From the NCBI RefSeq assembly GCF_039602135.1, contig NZ_CP125942.1, positions 3,539,829 to 3,603,828 of the forward strand: a stretch of DNA of 64,000 nt, written 5' to 3'. The position numbers were made by a program, and so were the translations under genes. The notes beneath the pieces are model-generated. The model saw nothing but the letters and a program-made list of their open reading frames with translations, did not search any database and was not told where the DNA came from. Each line of letters begins with the position of its first letter. Within the stretch, counting starts at the first letter, position 1. Of the stretch, positions 1-8,998 are shown piece after piece. This stretch comes from Glutamicibacter sp. B1 (GTDB lineage Bacteria > Actinomycetota > Actinomycetes > Actinomycetales > Micrococcaceae).

Positions 1-489
1 GCTGCGGTTTTCTGCAACTTTGTAGACCTCGGCCTGCGCTTCATTAACGATGGCATCAACTTCACCGTCGGGTGAGTAGCCCATTTGGACAATGCGCGTT
101 CCGGCATCAACGAGGCGACGCAGCACGGCGCGTTCGCGCACGATTTCTGCATAGTAGCCAGCGTTAGCTGCGGTAGGTACCTGCTGAATAAGGTTGTGAA
201 GGTACGCGGCACCGCCTACGCGGGAAATTTCGCCACGCTTGGTCAGTAGGTCAGCCACGGTCACGGCATCGGCAGGTTCGCCTCGACCGTACAAGTCGAT
301 GATGGCTTCGTAAATGGATTCGTGGGCCGGACGGTAGAAGTCGGTTCCTCGCAACGCCTCCACAACGTCGGCGATGGCGTCCTTGGATAGCATCATGCCG
401 CCGAGCACAGACATTTCAGCTTCGACATCCTGCGGCGGTTTGCGCCCTGCGTCGGATTCTCGTCCCTCGTAAACCGGCTCAGCACTCAT
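1..489 (-). CDS. dnaB: Replicative DNA helicase DnaB, N-terminal part (cut by window edge)
   Basis: Reading leftwards from 489, the protein begins MSAEPVYEGRESDAG and continues through PPQDVEAEMSVLGGMMLSKD, TDFYRPAHESIYEAI and GGAAYLHNLIQQVPTAANA. These are the landmarks of the DnaB N-terminal domain, which sits under the hexameric helicase ring and contacts primase. The ATPase domain lies outside the window. An in-frame ATG at 504 is also possible, but the GGAAG eight bases before 489 favours 489. The gene points away from the rpsF-rplI operon at 8-10 kb with which it is usually grouped in actinobacteria, so about 7 kb of other genes lie between. Directly upstream is a dense DnaA-box cluster. 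Confidence 0.92.
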   Translation of the reverse strand, partial: MSAEPVYEGRESDAGRKPPQDVEAEMSVLGGMMLSKDAIADVVEALRGTDFYRPAHESIYEAIIDLYGRGEPADAVTVADLLTKRGEISRVGGAAYLHNLIQQVPTAANAGYYAEIVRERAVLRRLVDAGTRIVQMGYSPDGEVDAIVNEAQAEVYKVAENRS

Positions 490-589
490 TGCAGACACTT
501 CCATCCCCTCTTGACCGCACTGGGAAAGATCTTCCATGCCAGGCGGCCACGTTTCATCTTGTCAGTTGATACCGACAGTTTGATGGAAA

Positions 590-1046
590 ACGTCTGTGGA
601 TATTTCTGTCCCAAGGCCAACAGTAGGGCTGATATTTAGCCACGTAAACCTCATTATCCACAGCTTCTGTGCATAACGCACTCTCACTTGTGGATTAGCC
701 TGTTTACTATCTGGGGAGAACTCTGTGGATTACCGCCATATTTTAATCATTACTAGCTACTGACTAGGCATTATACGTTGTCACAGTTGTGGACAGAAAG
801 TTATTTTATTGAAGATAACGCTATGTCCCCAGAAGTTATCAACAAGCAAAAATGCCCGAAATTCAGGGTTTTTCGCCTTTTATACACGGTTCCACACAAT
901 CTACCCACAAGTGTGTGGATAAACATGTGGATACACCCATGATCACAAAAGACTTAGTCACCAGCTTTAAATTGAACTGGATCAACCCCAGATGAACAGT
1001 AGTCCACATTTTTGCGTCGGTTCCCTCGTTCGCACCGTGGATAACC
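590..1046. promoter_or_regulatory. Cluster of DnaA boxes upstream of dnaB
   Basis: The 460 bp before dnaB are AT-rich, have no gene, and contain many 9-mers of the DnaA-box type (TTATNCACA). Exact matches: TTATCCACA at 654-662, TGTGCATAA (reverse) at 668-676 and TGTGGATAA (reverse) at 914-922. One-mismatch copies: 595-603, 689-697, 724-732, 836-844, 880-888, 926-934 and 1036-1044. This density resembles an origin or a DnaA-titration cluster. It could also simply place dnaB under DnaA control. The expected oriC of actinobacteria is beside dnaA, beyond the right end of the window. Confidence 0.7.
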
Positions 1047-1079
1047 CTTTGCCGGGTTCAACGTGCTCAATAATCAACA

Positions 1080-1119
1080 AGGCTCGGTGGGGATCACTGT
1101 TGTGATCCGCACCGAGCCT
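1080..1119 (-). terminator. Intrinsic terminator of the flavin reductase gene
   Basis: Two 18-nt arms (1080-1097 and 1102-1119) are complementary with one mismatch, around a TGTT loop. The hairpin lies 25 bp beyond the stop codon of the gene at 1144-1644. No strong T-run follows on either strand, so efficiency is uncertain. Confidence 0.75.
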
Positions 1120-1143
1120 CGCGCAAGCTACTTACCGGAGGGG

Positions 1144-1644
1144 TTAGACGAGCTCAGGAACTGGGATGGAATGAAATCGAGAATCATGGAAGATCTGTGG
1201 GGAGTGCTGCGATACGTGATGCCCATGCACCTCCAAAAGCACAACCCAGTGATCTCCTGCTTCAACTTCGTTGTAAATTGAGGTCTCCAGCCACAAGGTG
1301 GACTCTTCGACAAATAGTGCGCCCTCTTCAGAGGTCACGGTATTGATACCACGGAAACGGTCACCGTTCTTCGAAGCAATCTGCGCGCACACGCCATCAT
1401 TCTGATCACTGAGCACCGAAACCCCAATATGGCTAGCGGCACGCAGTTTCGGCCACGTATTAGACGACTTCTGGACTGCAAACATTACCAATGCAGGTTC
1501 CAGTGAAACTCCGACAGTGAATGACGATGCAACGATTCCGGTCTTAACACCGTCAATCTTTGCACACAGAGCAGCAACACCTGAGGGGTGCTGAGCGAAA
1601 ACCTTACGCAACGATAACGGGTCAAGTTCACGATTTAATGACAT
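1144..1644 (-). CDS. Flavin reductase-like protein (FMN-binding split barrel)
   Basis: The 166-residue protein has the flavin reductase family pattern: FAQHPSGVAALCA near the start, the flavin-contact stretch GIVASSFTVGVSLEPALVMF, then SSNTWPKLRAASHIGVSVL and a late GDHWVVLLEVHG. Such proteins reduce FMN or FAD with NAD(P)H for a partner monooxygenase, or bind flavin themselves. The ATG at 1644 is chosen over one at 1671 because AAGGA lies eight bases before it. The gene stands alone, between a terminator and a riboswitch-like leader (1735-1862), which suggests control by S-adenosylmethionine and a role in sulfur or methionine metabolism. No monooxygenase partner lies nearby, so the substrate is unknown. 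Confidence 0.8.
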   Translation of the reverse strand: MSLNRELDPLSLRKVFAQHPSGVAALCAKIDGVKTGIVASSFTVGVSLEPALVMFAVQKSSNTWPKLRAASHIGVSVLSDQNDGVCAQIASKNGDRFRGINTVTSEEGALFVEESTLWLETSIYNEVEAGDHWVVLLEVHGHHVSQHSPQIFHDSRFHSIPVPELV

Positions 1645-1734
1645 GGCTCGATTCCTTCGGGTCTTGCCCACTGCGCCAGACCCAGTGGACGTTGTGATTC
1701 GGGATGAACCGAACTAGTTCCCACTGAGGTTTCA

Positions 1735-1862
1735 CGCCGTGCGCGGTACTTGTTCCGACACCATTTAGTGCAGAACCGAATCCTCACCTGGAGCACCCCA
1801 CTACCGTTGAGAGGGTTGCCGATCAGCAAGCCAGGGCTCTTAGCTGATGCTCTTGATTCTGT
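1735..1862 (-). ncRNA. SAM-IV type (SAM-I/IV family) riboswitch candidate
   Basis: Read on the minus strand from 1859, the sequence contains the hallmark core of actinobacterial SAM-IV riboswitches: CATCAGC...GAGCCCTGGC, TTGCTGATCGGCAACCC, then GTGGGGTGCTCCAGGTGAGG. GAATC (1855-1859) pairs with GATTC (1778-1782) to close the P1 helix. Downstream is a hairpin of the P5 kind (GTTC...GAAC around 1751-1776) followed by AAGTACCGCGC, which resembles the pseudoknot strand. The leader then runs 90 nt to the flavin reductase start at 1644. GGGTCT and AGACCC next to the ribosome binding site could form a switch helix. The assignment comes from remembered family consensus, not from a covariance search. 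Confidence 0.72.
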
Positions 1863-1869
1863 TTAAAAC

Positions 1870-2233
1870 GATATGGCTCATGACGAAGCACCGTCAAACA
1901 AATGACTTCGCAAATCGCAATATTCAACAAAATATTCGACATCGATACCCCTTTGACTATCCCGCACAGTCTTTTATTCGCGAAATCACCCGCATCTAAG
2001 GCTTTTCGTAGTCATCGACCATGTGATGTAAGTCGTAACGCATTAACTTATGACAGACCACCGACCTCACCAATCCGCGAACCGTCACCGCTATTTCTCA
2101 TCCACTCGCCGATATGAAACTACGTTTCTAACTTTGACGCTGAGGTTCATGTAAGGATAAGGATTACAGTGTTCCGGGTCACACCAATACTGTCTGCCAC
2201 CGTTGCCAGAGAAGATGAATGAAGGATGCCTCC
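1870..2233. other. Intergenic region before the acyl-CoA synthetase
   Basis: No convincing gene is present. It must hold the divergent promoters for the riboswitch leader to the left and the acyl-CoA synthetase to the right. An AATATT-N6-AATATT symmetry near 1919-1936 could be an operator, but nothing identifies a regulator. Confidence 0.4.
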
Positions 2234-3841
2234 ATGGTCAATATTCATGCCAACCATTCCGAACTAACTCCGTTGCGCTTCCTTGAACGCTCCGCCGAGG
2301 TTTATCCAAAGAAGACTGCCATTGTGCATGGCACGCGTAGTTATAACTATCGAGAATTCGAAGGCTTGGTCCATCGTTTCGCTCAGGTCCTGGCCGAACG
2401 CATCAACCCCGGTGACCGGGTGGCGGTGCTGGCACCGAACACCCCGGAAATGCTGATGGCACACTATGCGGTACCGCTAGCTGGCGGAGTGCTCATCGCA
2501 CTCAACACCCGGTTATCCGCCCATGAACTGCAGTACATCATGGATCATTCCGAAGCGAAGCTATTGTTTGCGGACACGGAACTACTAGAAAACACTAAAA
2601 ACCTGCGGCGGGAAAATCCGACCCTGCAGGCACTCATTGAAATCACCGATGACCAGTACACCGGCGCGCGCCCTCACGTAGACGTTGATGGCACGCTCCA
2701 AGAACTCCTAGCCACGGCCAGCGATGAACAACTTCCTTACGCAATCGCCGATGAGCGGGCACCAATAACTTTGAACTACACCTCGGGCACTACGGGCAAA
2801 CCCAAGGGCGTACTCTACTCACACCGTGGCAGCTACTTGAACTCATTGGGCGAAGCACACCATCAAGGCTTCACCTCAGCAACTCGATACCTGTGGACCC
2901 TGCCCATGTTTCACTGCAACGGTTGGTGTACCCCGTGGGCCGTCACCGCCGCCGGAGGAACCCACTTGTGCCTGCGCGGGGTTCGTGAAGAACCAGTCTG
3001 GGACGCTATCGAAAACTTAGGAACAACGCATCTGTGCGGAGCACCAACAGTTTGCTCCATTATTGCCGACTCCCCTCTGGCCCATCAGCTTGATGCTCCC
3101 CTACGCATTACTACCGCCGGAGCACCGCCTTCGCCGGCTATCATCTCAAAGCTGCAAAAACTCGGCATTGAGGTGGTCCACGTTTACGGTTTGACCGAAG
3201 TGTACGGACCTTACACGGTCTGCGAATTCCAAGAGGAATGGGAGCAACTAGAGCCGACTGAACGCGCGGCAAAGCTTTCTCGACAAGGCGTCGGTATGAT
3301 CACCGCTGAATCTGCACGCATCGTGGATGAGAACATGAACGATGTACCAGCCGACGGGCAGAGTATGGGTGAAATAGTCTTGCGTGGCAATAACGTCATG
3401 ATTGGTTATTACCGTGACGAAATAGCCACCCAGCAAGCCTTCGCCGGGGGCTGGTTCCACACCGGGGATCTTGGAGTGATGCACCCCGATGGTTATATCC
3501 AGGTCCGCGACCGGGCCAAGGACATCATCATCTCTGGTGGCGAGAACATCTCAACCATCGAAGTAGAACAAGCCTTAGCCTCCCACCCAGAAGTCCTCGA
3601 TTTAGCAGTCATTGGCCTGGCCGATGAAAAGTGGGGCGAACGACCGGTCGCCTATGTCATCCGCAGTAAAGGTTCCAATCTCCAGGCCGAAGAGCTGATC
3701 AGTTTTGCTCGAGAAAAACTGGCCGGCTACAAGGTTCCACGCACCATCATCTTCCCGCAAGATTTGCCGAGGACTTCAACAGGTAAGGTGCAAAAGAATG
3801 TATTACGAGCCCAAGCGCTAGAACAACTGCACGGCGCCTAA
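2234..3841 (+). CDS. Acyl-CoA synthetase (AMP-forming, fatty acid-CoA ligase family)
   Basis: The protein, about 535 residues, is an ANL-superfamily adenylating enzyme that activates a carboxylic acid with ATP and CoA. The P-loop [11 protein letters not shown] lies near residues 182-192. The motif [10 protein letters not shown] follows in the middle, then GWFHTGDLG, and the catalytic C-terminal lysine region [10 protein letters not shown]. The N-terminus ([16 protein letters not shown]) matches the medium/long-chain type common in actinobacteria. ATG 2234 is preferred to 2219 because AAGGA lies seven bases upstream. The thioesterase gene follows after 16 bp, so the pair probably cycles acyl-CoA pools in the cytoplasm. 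The chain-length preference cannot be read from the sequence. Confidence 0.9.
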   Translation: MVNIHANHSELTPLRFLERSAEVYPKKTAIVHGTRSYNYREFEGLVHRFAQVLAERINPGDRVAVLAPNTPEMLMAHYAVPLAGGVLIALNTRLSAHELQYIMDHSEAKLLFADTELLENTKNLRRENPTLQALIEITDDQYTGARPHVDVDGTLQELLATASDEQLPYAIADERAPITLNYTSGTTGKPKGVLYSHRGSYLNSLGEAHHQGFTSATRYLWTLPMFHCNGWCTPWAVTAAGGTHLCLRGVREEPVWDAIENLGTTHLCGAPTVCSIIADSPLAHQLDAPLRITTAGAPPSPAIISKLQKLGIEVVHVYGLTEVYGPYTVCEFQEEWEQLEPTERAAKLSRQGVGMITAESARIVDENMNDVPADGQSMGEIVLRGNNVMIGYYRDEIATQQAFAGGWFHTGDLGVMHPDGYIQVRDRAKDIIISGGENISTIEVEQALASHPEVLDLAVIGLADEKWGERPVAYVIRSKGSNLQAEELISFAREKLAGYKVPRTIIFPQDLPRTSTGKVQKNVLRAQALEQLHGA

Positions 3842-3857
3842 CACTTTTGGAGTACCA

Positions 3858-4274
3858 ATGAGTTCCCCGGAACAACGAATTCCCGACAACGACAGCCAAT
3901 TTACTCAAAGTCTGGGACTGGTCTTTGACGAAATCACCGCCACCTACGTACGTGGGCACGCCGACCTAAACGAAAACCACCACACTCCGTGGGGTGTAGT
4001 TCATGGCGGGGTCTACACCTCGATGGTTGAAAGTGCTGGCAGTGTTGGAGCCAGCTACGCGGTGGCAGATCGCAACCAGTTTGCCGTCGGCGTTCACAAT
4101 GCCACCGACTTCCTGCGACCTTCTACCGGGGCACAAGTACAGGTGGTGGCTACCGCGCTTTTCCAGGGACGGAACCAGCAGTTATGGGAAGTGATCATCA
4201 CGGACCAGGGAACCGGAAAAGAGCTCTCGCGCGGACAATTACGCACCCAAAACGTAGATATGCCAAAGGCCTGA
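3858..4274 (+). CDS. PaaI-type hotdog-fold thioesterase
   Basis: The 138-residue protein has the 4HBT hotdog signature HTPWGVVHGGVYTSMVESAGSVG at residues 42-64, in which the HGG turn and the following acidic residue form the acyl-CoA active site. The segment NATDFLRPSTGAQVQV matches the second conserved strand of PaaI/YdiI-like thioesterases. It probably hydrolyses an acyl-CoA or aroyl-CoA. GGAG lies shortly before the ATG. The gene follows the acyl-CoA synthetase with a 16-bp gap, so co-transcription is very likely. Confidence 0.87.
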   Translation: MSSPEQRIPDNDSQFTQSLGLVFDEITATYVRGHADLNENHHTPWGVVHGGVYTSMVESAGSVGASYAVADRNQFAVGVHNATDFLRPSTGAQVQVVATALFQGRNQQLWEVIITDQGTGKELSRGQLRTQNVDMPKA

Positions 4275-4320
4275 GCGTATCCTAGGTGGCACTTAGCGAA
4301 TCAGCTTCTGGAGGCTCATC

Positions 4321-4905
4321 ATGAGTGCCACCTATACCTTTGACGTGTTCAGCAGTCTTGATGGCTTCGGCAGTGCCGGCGGCGATTGGGGTGGCTACTG
4401 GGGCAAACAGGGACCTGAGCTGCTGGACAGGCGCATGGAATTTTATAGTTCACCCTGTCATGTGGTGTTCGGAGCCAACACCTTTCGCCTGTTCTCAAGG
4501 TTCTGGGAAGATATTGAGCAAAATCCGGAAGTTGAAGACCCGTGGGGTGTGGCCTTACATGAGCAACCAGCCACCGTCATTTCCACGACACTTCAGGAAC
4601 CCCTGAATTGGCCCGATGCCACCCTAGAGCGGGACGATGCGCTAGACGTGGTGAAAAAGCTAAAAAGTAGCTCGACACTCCCCCTCAGGTCACACGGTAG
4701 TTTGGCGATGAACCATTCCCTGCTCGCCGCTGGCCTGGTGGATTTTATTCAGGTCACCATCTTCCCGGTCCTCACCGGACGCAATGGTAGTTCGCCGGTC
4801 TTCGGCGGTGTAGATGACTATGACCTTGAGCTGGTGGATTCACGCCTTCTGGATCGCAGCATCCAAGAACTTACCTACCGTCCGACTATTCATCGCCCTT
4901 CCTGA
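4321..4905 (+). CDS. Dihydrofolate reductase-like protein (RibD C-terminal domain family)
   Basis: The 194-residue protein begins TYTFDVFSSLDGFGSAGGDW, the usual opening of the RibD_C family, which shares the dihydrofolate reductase fold and binds NADPH. Further family marks are VVFGANTFRLFSRFW and the late LLAAGLVDFIQVTIFPVLTG. Members include riboflavin-pathway reductases and many stand-alone proteins of unknown substrate, and this belongs to the latter kind. GGAGG lies seven bases before the ATG. It sits 46 bp after the thioesterase and may share its transcript. Confidence 0.85.
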   Translation: MSATYTFDVFSSLDGFGSAGGDWGGYWGKQGPELLDRRMEFYSSPCHVVFGANTFRLFSRFWEDIEQNPEVEDPWGVALHEQPATVISTTLQEPLNWPDATLERDDALDVVKKLKSSSTLPLRSHGSLAMNHSLLAAGLVDFIQVTIFPVLTGRNGSSPVFGGVDDYDLELVDSRLLDRSIQELTYRPTIHRPS

Positions 4906-5022
4906 GGTGCAGCCTGAAATCTGAAAAACTCCCTGTAATACTGCTTCATTGCCTCCATTCGTGCACCGGTTAGTTATAAGTTCGTAGTTGATCAGACACG
5001 TACTTGCAGAGGTGAGAGCGCA

Positions 5023-5916
5023 GTGAAGAACCGTCAGAAATTTCCCATAGTTTTCAGCCTTCTCGCTGCCCTGACTCTCGTTGGGTGTTCCACCAATTCG
5101 CCATCCCTCGAAGCACCATCTTCCAGCACAGCCCCCAGCTCCGCGAGCACAGCACCAAGCTCAACGGCACTGACCGACCTTAGCGCCGACATGGTGGCCT
5201 CCGCAAGCATCCCGTCCATGTGCGGATTCCCCGCGGGCAAACTATCTAAAGGTGTCCTGCAGAAAAAACACCCCGAGTACCCCAATGCCAGCGTCCCAAG
5301 CCTTGCCGATTCAAAACTGATTGTGGCCGGGGACCTCACCGGTGACGGTGTGAAAGACCTCGCGGCAGTGTTCTATTGCGACAAAGGTGGAGTTTCTTGG
5401 CCTTCACACATCCAGCTCTTCCAGAACACCGCCAAAGGCATCGCCGCTTTAGGCAAACCCTTTCTCATGGGTGACATTACCGGTGGCGCCCGCGGGATTC
5501 CGAGCTCGCTAAAATTCGTCAACGGACAACTGGAAGTCGTTGACCGCCAGCTCTTGCCCATGGAGCCGGCGGCTGCCCCTTCAGGAAAGATCAAGGCGAG
5601 CCTGAAGTGGGACGGCAAGAAGCTGATCACCACGGAAATCCAAGATCTGGCTCACCCAAAAAATGGCACGCTCAAGACCGCCACCGTCAATGGCACCTGG
5701 TGCCAGCTGACAAAAGAGTCAAAAATCGACAACAAGGACTGCCTAGAAATCAGCTACCCACAACTCACTCAGAAGGGTGAAGATCCACGGACCCTGAGTT
5801 ACTCGTCCAATAACGATTTCACCGAGTTGAGCTACTTTGATGCACCCCTGGGCGTGGTTTATCAGCCCGGAGTCAAAATCCAAGACCCGGCAAATCCTTC
5901 GGTCCCGACAGCTTAG
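5023..5916 (+). CDS. Putative secreted lipoprotein of unknown function
   Basis: This 297-residue protein has a type II signal peptide: positively charged KNRQK, a hydrophobic run, and the lipobox LVGC with the cysteine at residue 22. A Ser/Thr/Ala/Pro-rich linker follows (residues 23-53), as in many actinobacterial wall-exposed lipoproteins. The remainder contains several cysteines (CGFPAG, FYCDKG, WCQL, KDCL) that could form disulfides outside the cell, and a segment VAGDLTGDGVKDLAAVF resembling FG-GAP or calcium-binding Asp-Gly repeats. I do not recognise a named family. The start is GTG, preceded by GAGGTGAG. Confidence 0.75.
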   Translation: MKNRQKFPIVFSLLAALTLVGCSTNSPSLEAPSSSTAPSSASTAPSSTALTDLSADMVASASIPSMCGFPAGKLSKGVLQKKHPEYPNASVPSLADSKLIVAGDLTGDGVKDLAAVFYCDKGGVSWPSHIQLFQNTAKGIAALGKPFLMGDITGGARGIPSSLKFVNGQLEVVDRQLLPMEPAAAPSGKIKASLKWDGKKLITTEIQDLAHPKNGTLKTATVNGTWCQLTKESKIDNKDCLEISYPQLTQKGEDPRTLSYSSNNDFTELSYFDAPLGVVYQPGVKIQDPANPSVPTA

Positions 5917-5981
5917 CTAGATCAGTACCGGCTATATAACAGCCAAACTCAAGAAGTGTACGTTCGACACAGTAAGTAACT

Positions 5982-7499
5982 CTAGCTCGCTGGGCGCATA
6001 TCTCCGGTCTGCTCAAAGCGTTGGTGCCAGCTCAGCGCCTCACCCAACAGGTGTGGAGTGTGCTTGCCGTAGCTATCCTTGCAAGCACGGTCGAAGTAGT
6101 CCTGAAGTAACGGGCGGTACTCGGGGTGTGCGCACTGATCGATGACCAGTTGGGCACGCTGCTTGGGTGAGAGGCCACGCAGGTCGGCCAGGCCCTGTTC
6201 GGTGATCAGGACCATGGTGTCGTGCTCGGTGTGGTCCACGTGGGAAGCGAACGGGACGATGCCTGAGATCTTTCCGCCTTTGGCGGTGGAAGGTGACATG
6301 AACACCGACAGGTAGCCATTGCGGGCGAAATCTCCGGAGCCGCCAATACCGTTCATGACGTGCGAACCGAGCACGTTAGTAGAGTTCACGTTGCCGTAAA
6401 TATCGGCCTCAATCATGCCATTGAGGGCAATGCAGCCCAGACGTCGGATGATCTCGGGGTGGTTGGAGATTTCTTGGGCGCGCAACAAGATGCGTTCCCG
6501 GTAGTGTTCAACGTTCTTGTTGAACTCCTCAACGCCCTCAGCTGAGAGGGAGAAGCTGGTAGCCGAGGCAAACTCAATGGTGCCATCCTTGATCAGTTCC
6601 AGCATTCCGTCCTGGATGACCTCGGTGTAGGCGCTCAAACCCTTGTAGCCACCCCGGGCAAGCCCCGCGAGCACGGCATTGGCGATGTTACCCACTCCGG
6701 ACTGCAATGGCAGAAGCTTTTCGGTCAGTCGGCCCGCACGGATTTCAGAATCTAGGAAGCTCAGTAGGTGATCAGCGATCTTCTCGCTGGTCTCATCCAC
6801 CGGGGCGAAGGGGCTCAAGCGGTCCGGTGAGTTGGTCTGAACCACCGCGACAACCTTATTCACGTCAACATCTAGGTACTTCTGGCCAATGCGCTCACGC
6901 ACCGTGCTCAAATCAATGGGCTTCCGGTGCGGAGGAAGCGCGGTGCCGTAGTAGACATCGTGCATGCCGTCCATAGCTGCGGACTGTTGTGAGTTGACCT
7001 CGATAATGACTTTGTCAGCCATCTCTAGCCACGTCTTGTTATTTCCTACGGAGCTGGAGGGAATCAGGTCGCCTTCCGCGGTGACGCCCACGACTTCCAC
7101 GATGGCTACGTCAATCTTGCCGTAGAACCCAAACCATGCGTGCTGAGCGACATGGGACAGGTGGATGTCCATGTACTCCATGTTGCCGTCGTTGATGCGT
7201 CGGCGTAGCTCTGGATCGGACATATAGGGCAGGCGGAGATTCATGCCTTCGGCCTTGGCCAGTACCCCATCGAGTTCGGGAGCAGTGGAGGCGCCGGTCA
7301 GCACGTTGATCTTAAAGTCCTGACCTGCTGCGTGCTGGCGTTCCATCTGGGAAGCTAGAGCGCCGGGCACGGCTTTGGGATATCCCGCACCGGTAAAGCC
7401 ACTCATGGCGACGGTCATTCCTGGTTTGATGAAGCTTGCTGCCTGTTCGGCGCTCATCAGTCGATCAGCAAAGGCCCGGTGGTGAATACGCTCGTGCAA
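5982..7499 (-). CDS. Acetyl-CoA hydrolase/transferase (succinyl-CoA:acetate or propionyl-CoA:succinate CoA-transferase)
   Basis: The 505-residue protein belongs to the class I CoA-transferase family of AarC, ScpC and corynebacterial Cat. The catalytic glutamate is probably E293 in AYTEVIQDG, which forms the glutamyl-CoA thioester. The glycine-rich oxyanion segment NGIGGSGDFARNG and the late HVDHTEHDTMVLITEQGLADLRG are also diagnostic. It moves CoA between acetate, succinate or propionate in the cytoplasm. The start is TTG with AAGGG six bases before it. It converges on the lipoprotein gene and has no operon partner. Which acid pair it prefers cannot be decided by eye. Confidence 0.9.
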   Translation of the reverse strand: MHERIHHRAFADRLMSAEQAASFIKPGMTVAMSGFTGAGYPKAVPGALASQMERQHAAGQDFKINVLTGASTAPELDGVLAKAEGMNLRLPYMSDPELRRRINDGNMEYMDIHLSHVAQHAWFGFYGKIDVAIVEVVGVTAEGDLIPSSSVGNNKTWLEMADKVIIEVNSQQSAAMDGMHDVYYGTALPPHRKPIDLSTVRERIGQKYLDVDVNKVVAVVQTNSPDRLSPFAPVDETSEKIADHLLSFLDSEIRAGRLTEKLLPLQSGVGNIANAVLAGLARGGYKGLSAYTEVIQDGMLELIKDGTIEFASATSFSLSAEGVEEFNKNVEHYRERILLRAQEISNHPEIIRRLGCIALNGMIEADIYGNVNSTNVLGSHVMNGIGGSGDFARNGYLSVFMSPSTAKGGKISGIVPFASHVDHTEHDTMVLITEQGLADLRGLSPKQRAQLVIDQCAHPEYRPLLQDYFDRACKDSYGKHTPHLLGEALSWHQRFEQTGDMRPAS

Positions 7500-7683
7500 A
7501 ATAATCCCTTCGAAACATCCTTGTGACGTAGGTCTATAACCCGCATCTCATCGGAACACTTTAGTCGTTATCGAAGGAGAGATAGACCGCGGGTGGGGCT
7601 ATTGCGCGATGGGTGGTAGTTTTCTCGATGAGCTGGCCTCGATTTGCGGTGGCCGGTTGCCGATGACGCGTCTCAAAGGCGGG

Positions 7684-8001
7684 TTAACACAAGCGGGCGT
7701 AGGCTTCGCCGCGGATCGCTGTGATCTCGATTCGAGCCTCCAGCGCCTCGATATATCGACGCAAGGTAGCCAGCTGCACGCGGTCTAGGTCGCCGGATTC
7801 CAGCTTTTTGATCCGCTCTACTGGCCACTTCAGCTGTGTGGCCAGATCAGCGTGGCTCAGTTTGGCCTCTTCACGCAGGGCCTTCAGAGTCAGCTCGCGT
7901 GGCTGCTGATGCACGGTCCGCTGGTGCTCAGCGAGCGCGGCGCGTTGCTCGTCGGTCAGTACATCTGGATCGGCATATGCAAAACCCATGTGGTCCACCA
8001 T
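7684..8001 (-). CDS. XRE-family helix-turn-helix transcriptional regulator
   Basis: The 105-residue protein has a single Cro/C1-type helix-turn-helix: TLKALREEAKLSHADLATQLKWPVERIKKLESGDLDRVQLATLRRYIEALE, roughly residues 38-88. The short length and the layout with a C-terminal ARIEITAIRGEAY strand resemble HigA-like antitoxin regulators, but no toxin gene adjoins it. ATG 7989 or GTG 7998 are alternative starts, since GGAG abuts ATG 8001. It lies between the CoA-transferase promoter region and the rplI terminator. Confidence 0.72.
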   Translation of the reverse strand: MVDHMGFAYADPDVLTDEQRAALAEHQRTVHQQPRELTLKALREEAKLSHADLATQLKWPVERIKKLESGDLDRVQLATLRRYIEALEARIEITAIRGEAYARLC

Positions 8002-8151
8002 CTCCTGTCGTCGTGCTGGCTTGGGACACTGTCACCTATGAGGTTATGGGTCGGAAGCCGCATGACCAACGATGATGTTCGGAAGGTTGTGCGAAGAAGT
8101 GATGAATTATGTAAGAACCCGCAGTGTCTTTTATTCCGTGGAGTTAAACGT

Positions 8152-8195
8152 CAACGGGTGGCGTACATTCCTTGCGGAATGTACGCCACCCGTTG
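8152..8195 (-). terminator. Terminator hairpin of the rpsF-ssb-rpsR-rplI operon
   Basis: A perfect 20-bp inverted repeat (8152-8171 and 8176-8195) with a 4-nt loop lies 24 bp after the rplI stop codon. It is the strongest hairpin of this part of the window. The following bases on the minus strand are only modestly T-rich. Confidence 0.85.
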
Positions 8196-8219
8196 AAAAG
8201 AAGGTGCGTCTAAAAAGAC

Positions 8220-8678
8220 TTACTTCTTTGCAGCAGCTACAACCTGCAGGCGCAGGTTTGCAACGATGTCCTCGTGTACGCGAACGGTTGCGGTGTAGTT
8301 GCCAGTCGACTTGATGTGGTCGCTGACCTCGATGTTGCGCTTGTCGATCTTACCCAGACCGGCAGCCTCTACGGCGTTAGCGATATCGATGGTCTTGACG
8401 GTGCCGAACAGGCGACCGTTAGAACCAGCCTTGATGGTGATCTTCACCGGCTGGGACTTCAGCTTAGCTGCAAGTTCCTGAGCTTCCTCAAGGTTTGCAA
8501 TAGCGCGAGCAGCACGTGCAGCCTTGATCGACTCCACCTGCTTCTCACCGCCCTGGGTCCAGACGATTGCGAAACCGCGTGGCAGCAGGTAGTTACGGGC
8601 GTAGCCGTTCTTTACCTCGACAATATCGCCAGCAGCACCGAGACCGGATACTTCGTGAGTCAGAATGATCTTTGCCAT
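8220..8678 (-). CDS. rplI: 50S ribosomal protein L9
   Basis: The 152-residue protein starts [33 protein letters not shown], the classic L9 signature. A central helix rich in Ala, Lys and Glu (residues 44-75) links it to the C-terminal domain, where [16 protein letters not shown] and [14 protein letters not shown] are conserved. L9 binds 23S rRNA at the base of the L1 stalk. It is the last gene of the rpsF-ssb-rpsR-rplI operon and is followed by a strong hairpin. Confidence 0.98.
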   Translation of the reverse strand: MAKIILTHEVSGLGAAGDIVEVKNGYARNYLLPRGFAIVWTQGGEKQVESIKAARAARAIANLEEAQELAAKLKSQPVKITIKAGSNGRLFGTVKTIDIANAVEAAGLGKIDKRNIEVSDHIKSTGNYTATVRVHEDIVANLRLQVVAAAKK

Positions 8679-8696
8679 TTTGCTATCCCTTCTTCC

Positions 8697-8936
8697 TTAG
8701 CCGCGGCCAGCGCCGGAGTAAGGCAGCAGGGCTACTTCACGTGCGTTCTTGATTGCCTGTGCGATCTTGCGCTGTTCCTGAACGGAAACGCCGGTTACTC
8801 GACGAGCGCGGATCTTTCCACGGTCAGAGATGAACTTGCGCAGCAATGCGGTGTCCTTGTAGTCGATGACAGTGATGTCAGCGGCCTTCAAGGGGTTGGA
8901 CTTTGGTTTGGGCTTACGGATTTCAGCCTTAGCCAT
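8697..8936 (-). CDS. rpsR: 30S ribosomal protein S18
   Basis: The 79-residue protein contains [19 protein letters not shown] and [31 protein letters not shown], which are the S18 core. It lies in the small-subunit platform next to S6, encoded two genes upstream. No zinc-type cysteines are present, so this is the zinc-independent form. It is 62 bp downstream of ssb and 18 bp upstream of rplI. Confidence 0.98.
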   Translation of the reverse strand: MAKAEIRKPKPKSNPLKAADITVIDYKDTALLRKFISDRGKIRARRVTGVSVQEQRKIAQAIKNAREVALLPYSGAGRG

Positions 8937-8998
8937 CGTGGAGCTCCTTTAGCTTGGGAGCCCGCAGAATGATCTGCGGGATGGTGAATAAATAATGT

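Noticed and set aside
1919..1936. AATATT-N6-AATATT symmetry as an operator
   Set aside because: Too short and AT-simple to separate from chance without a known regulator.
8274..8972. 232-codon plus-strand frame over rplI and rpsR
   Set aside because: Both ribosomal protein genes on the other strand are unambiguous.
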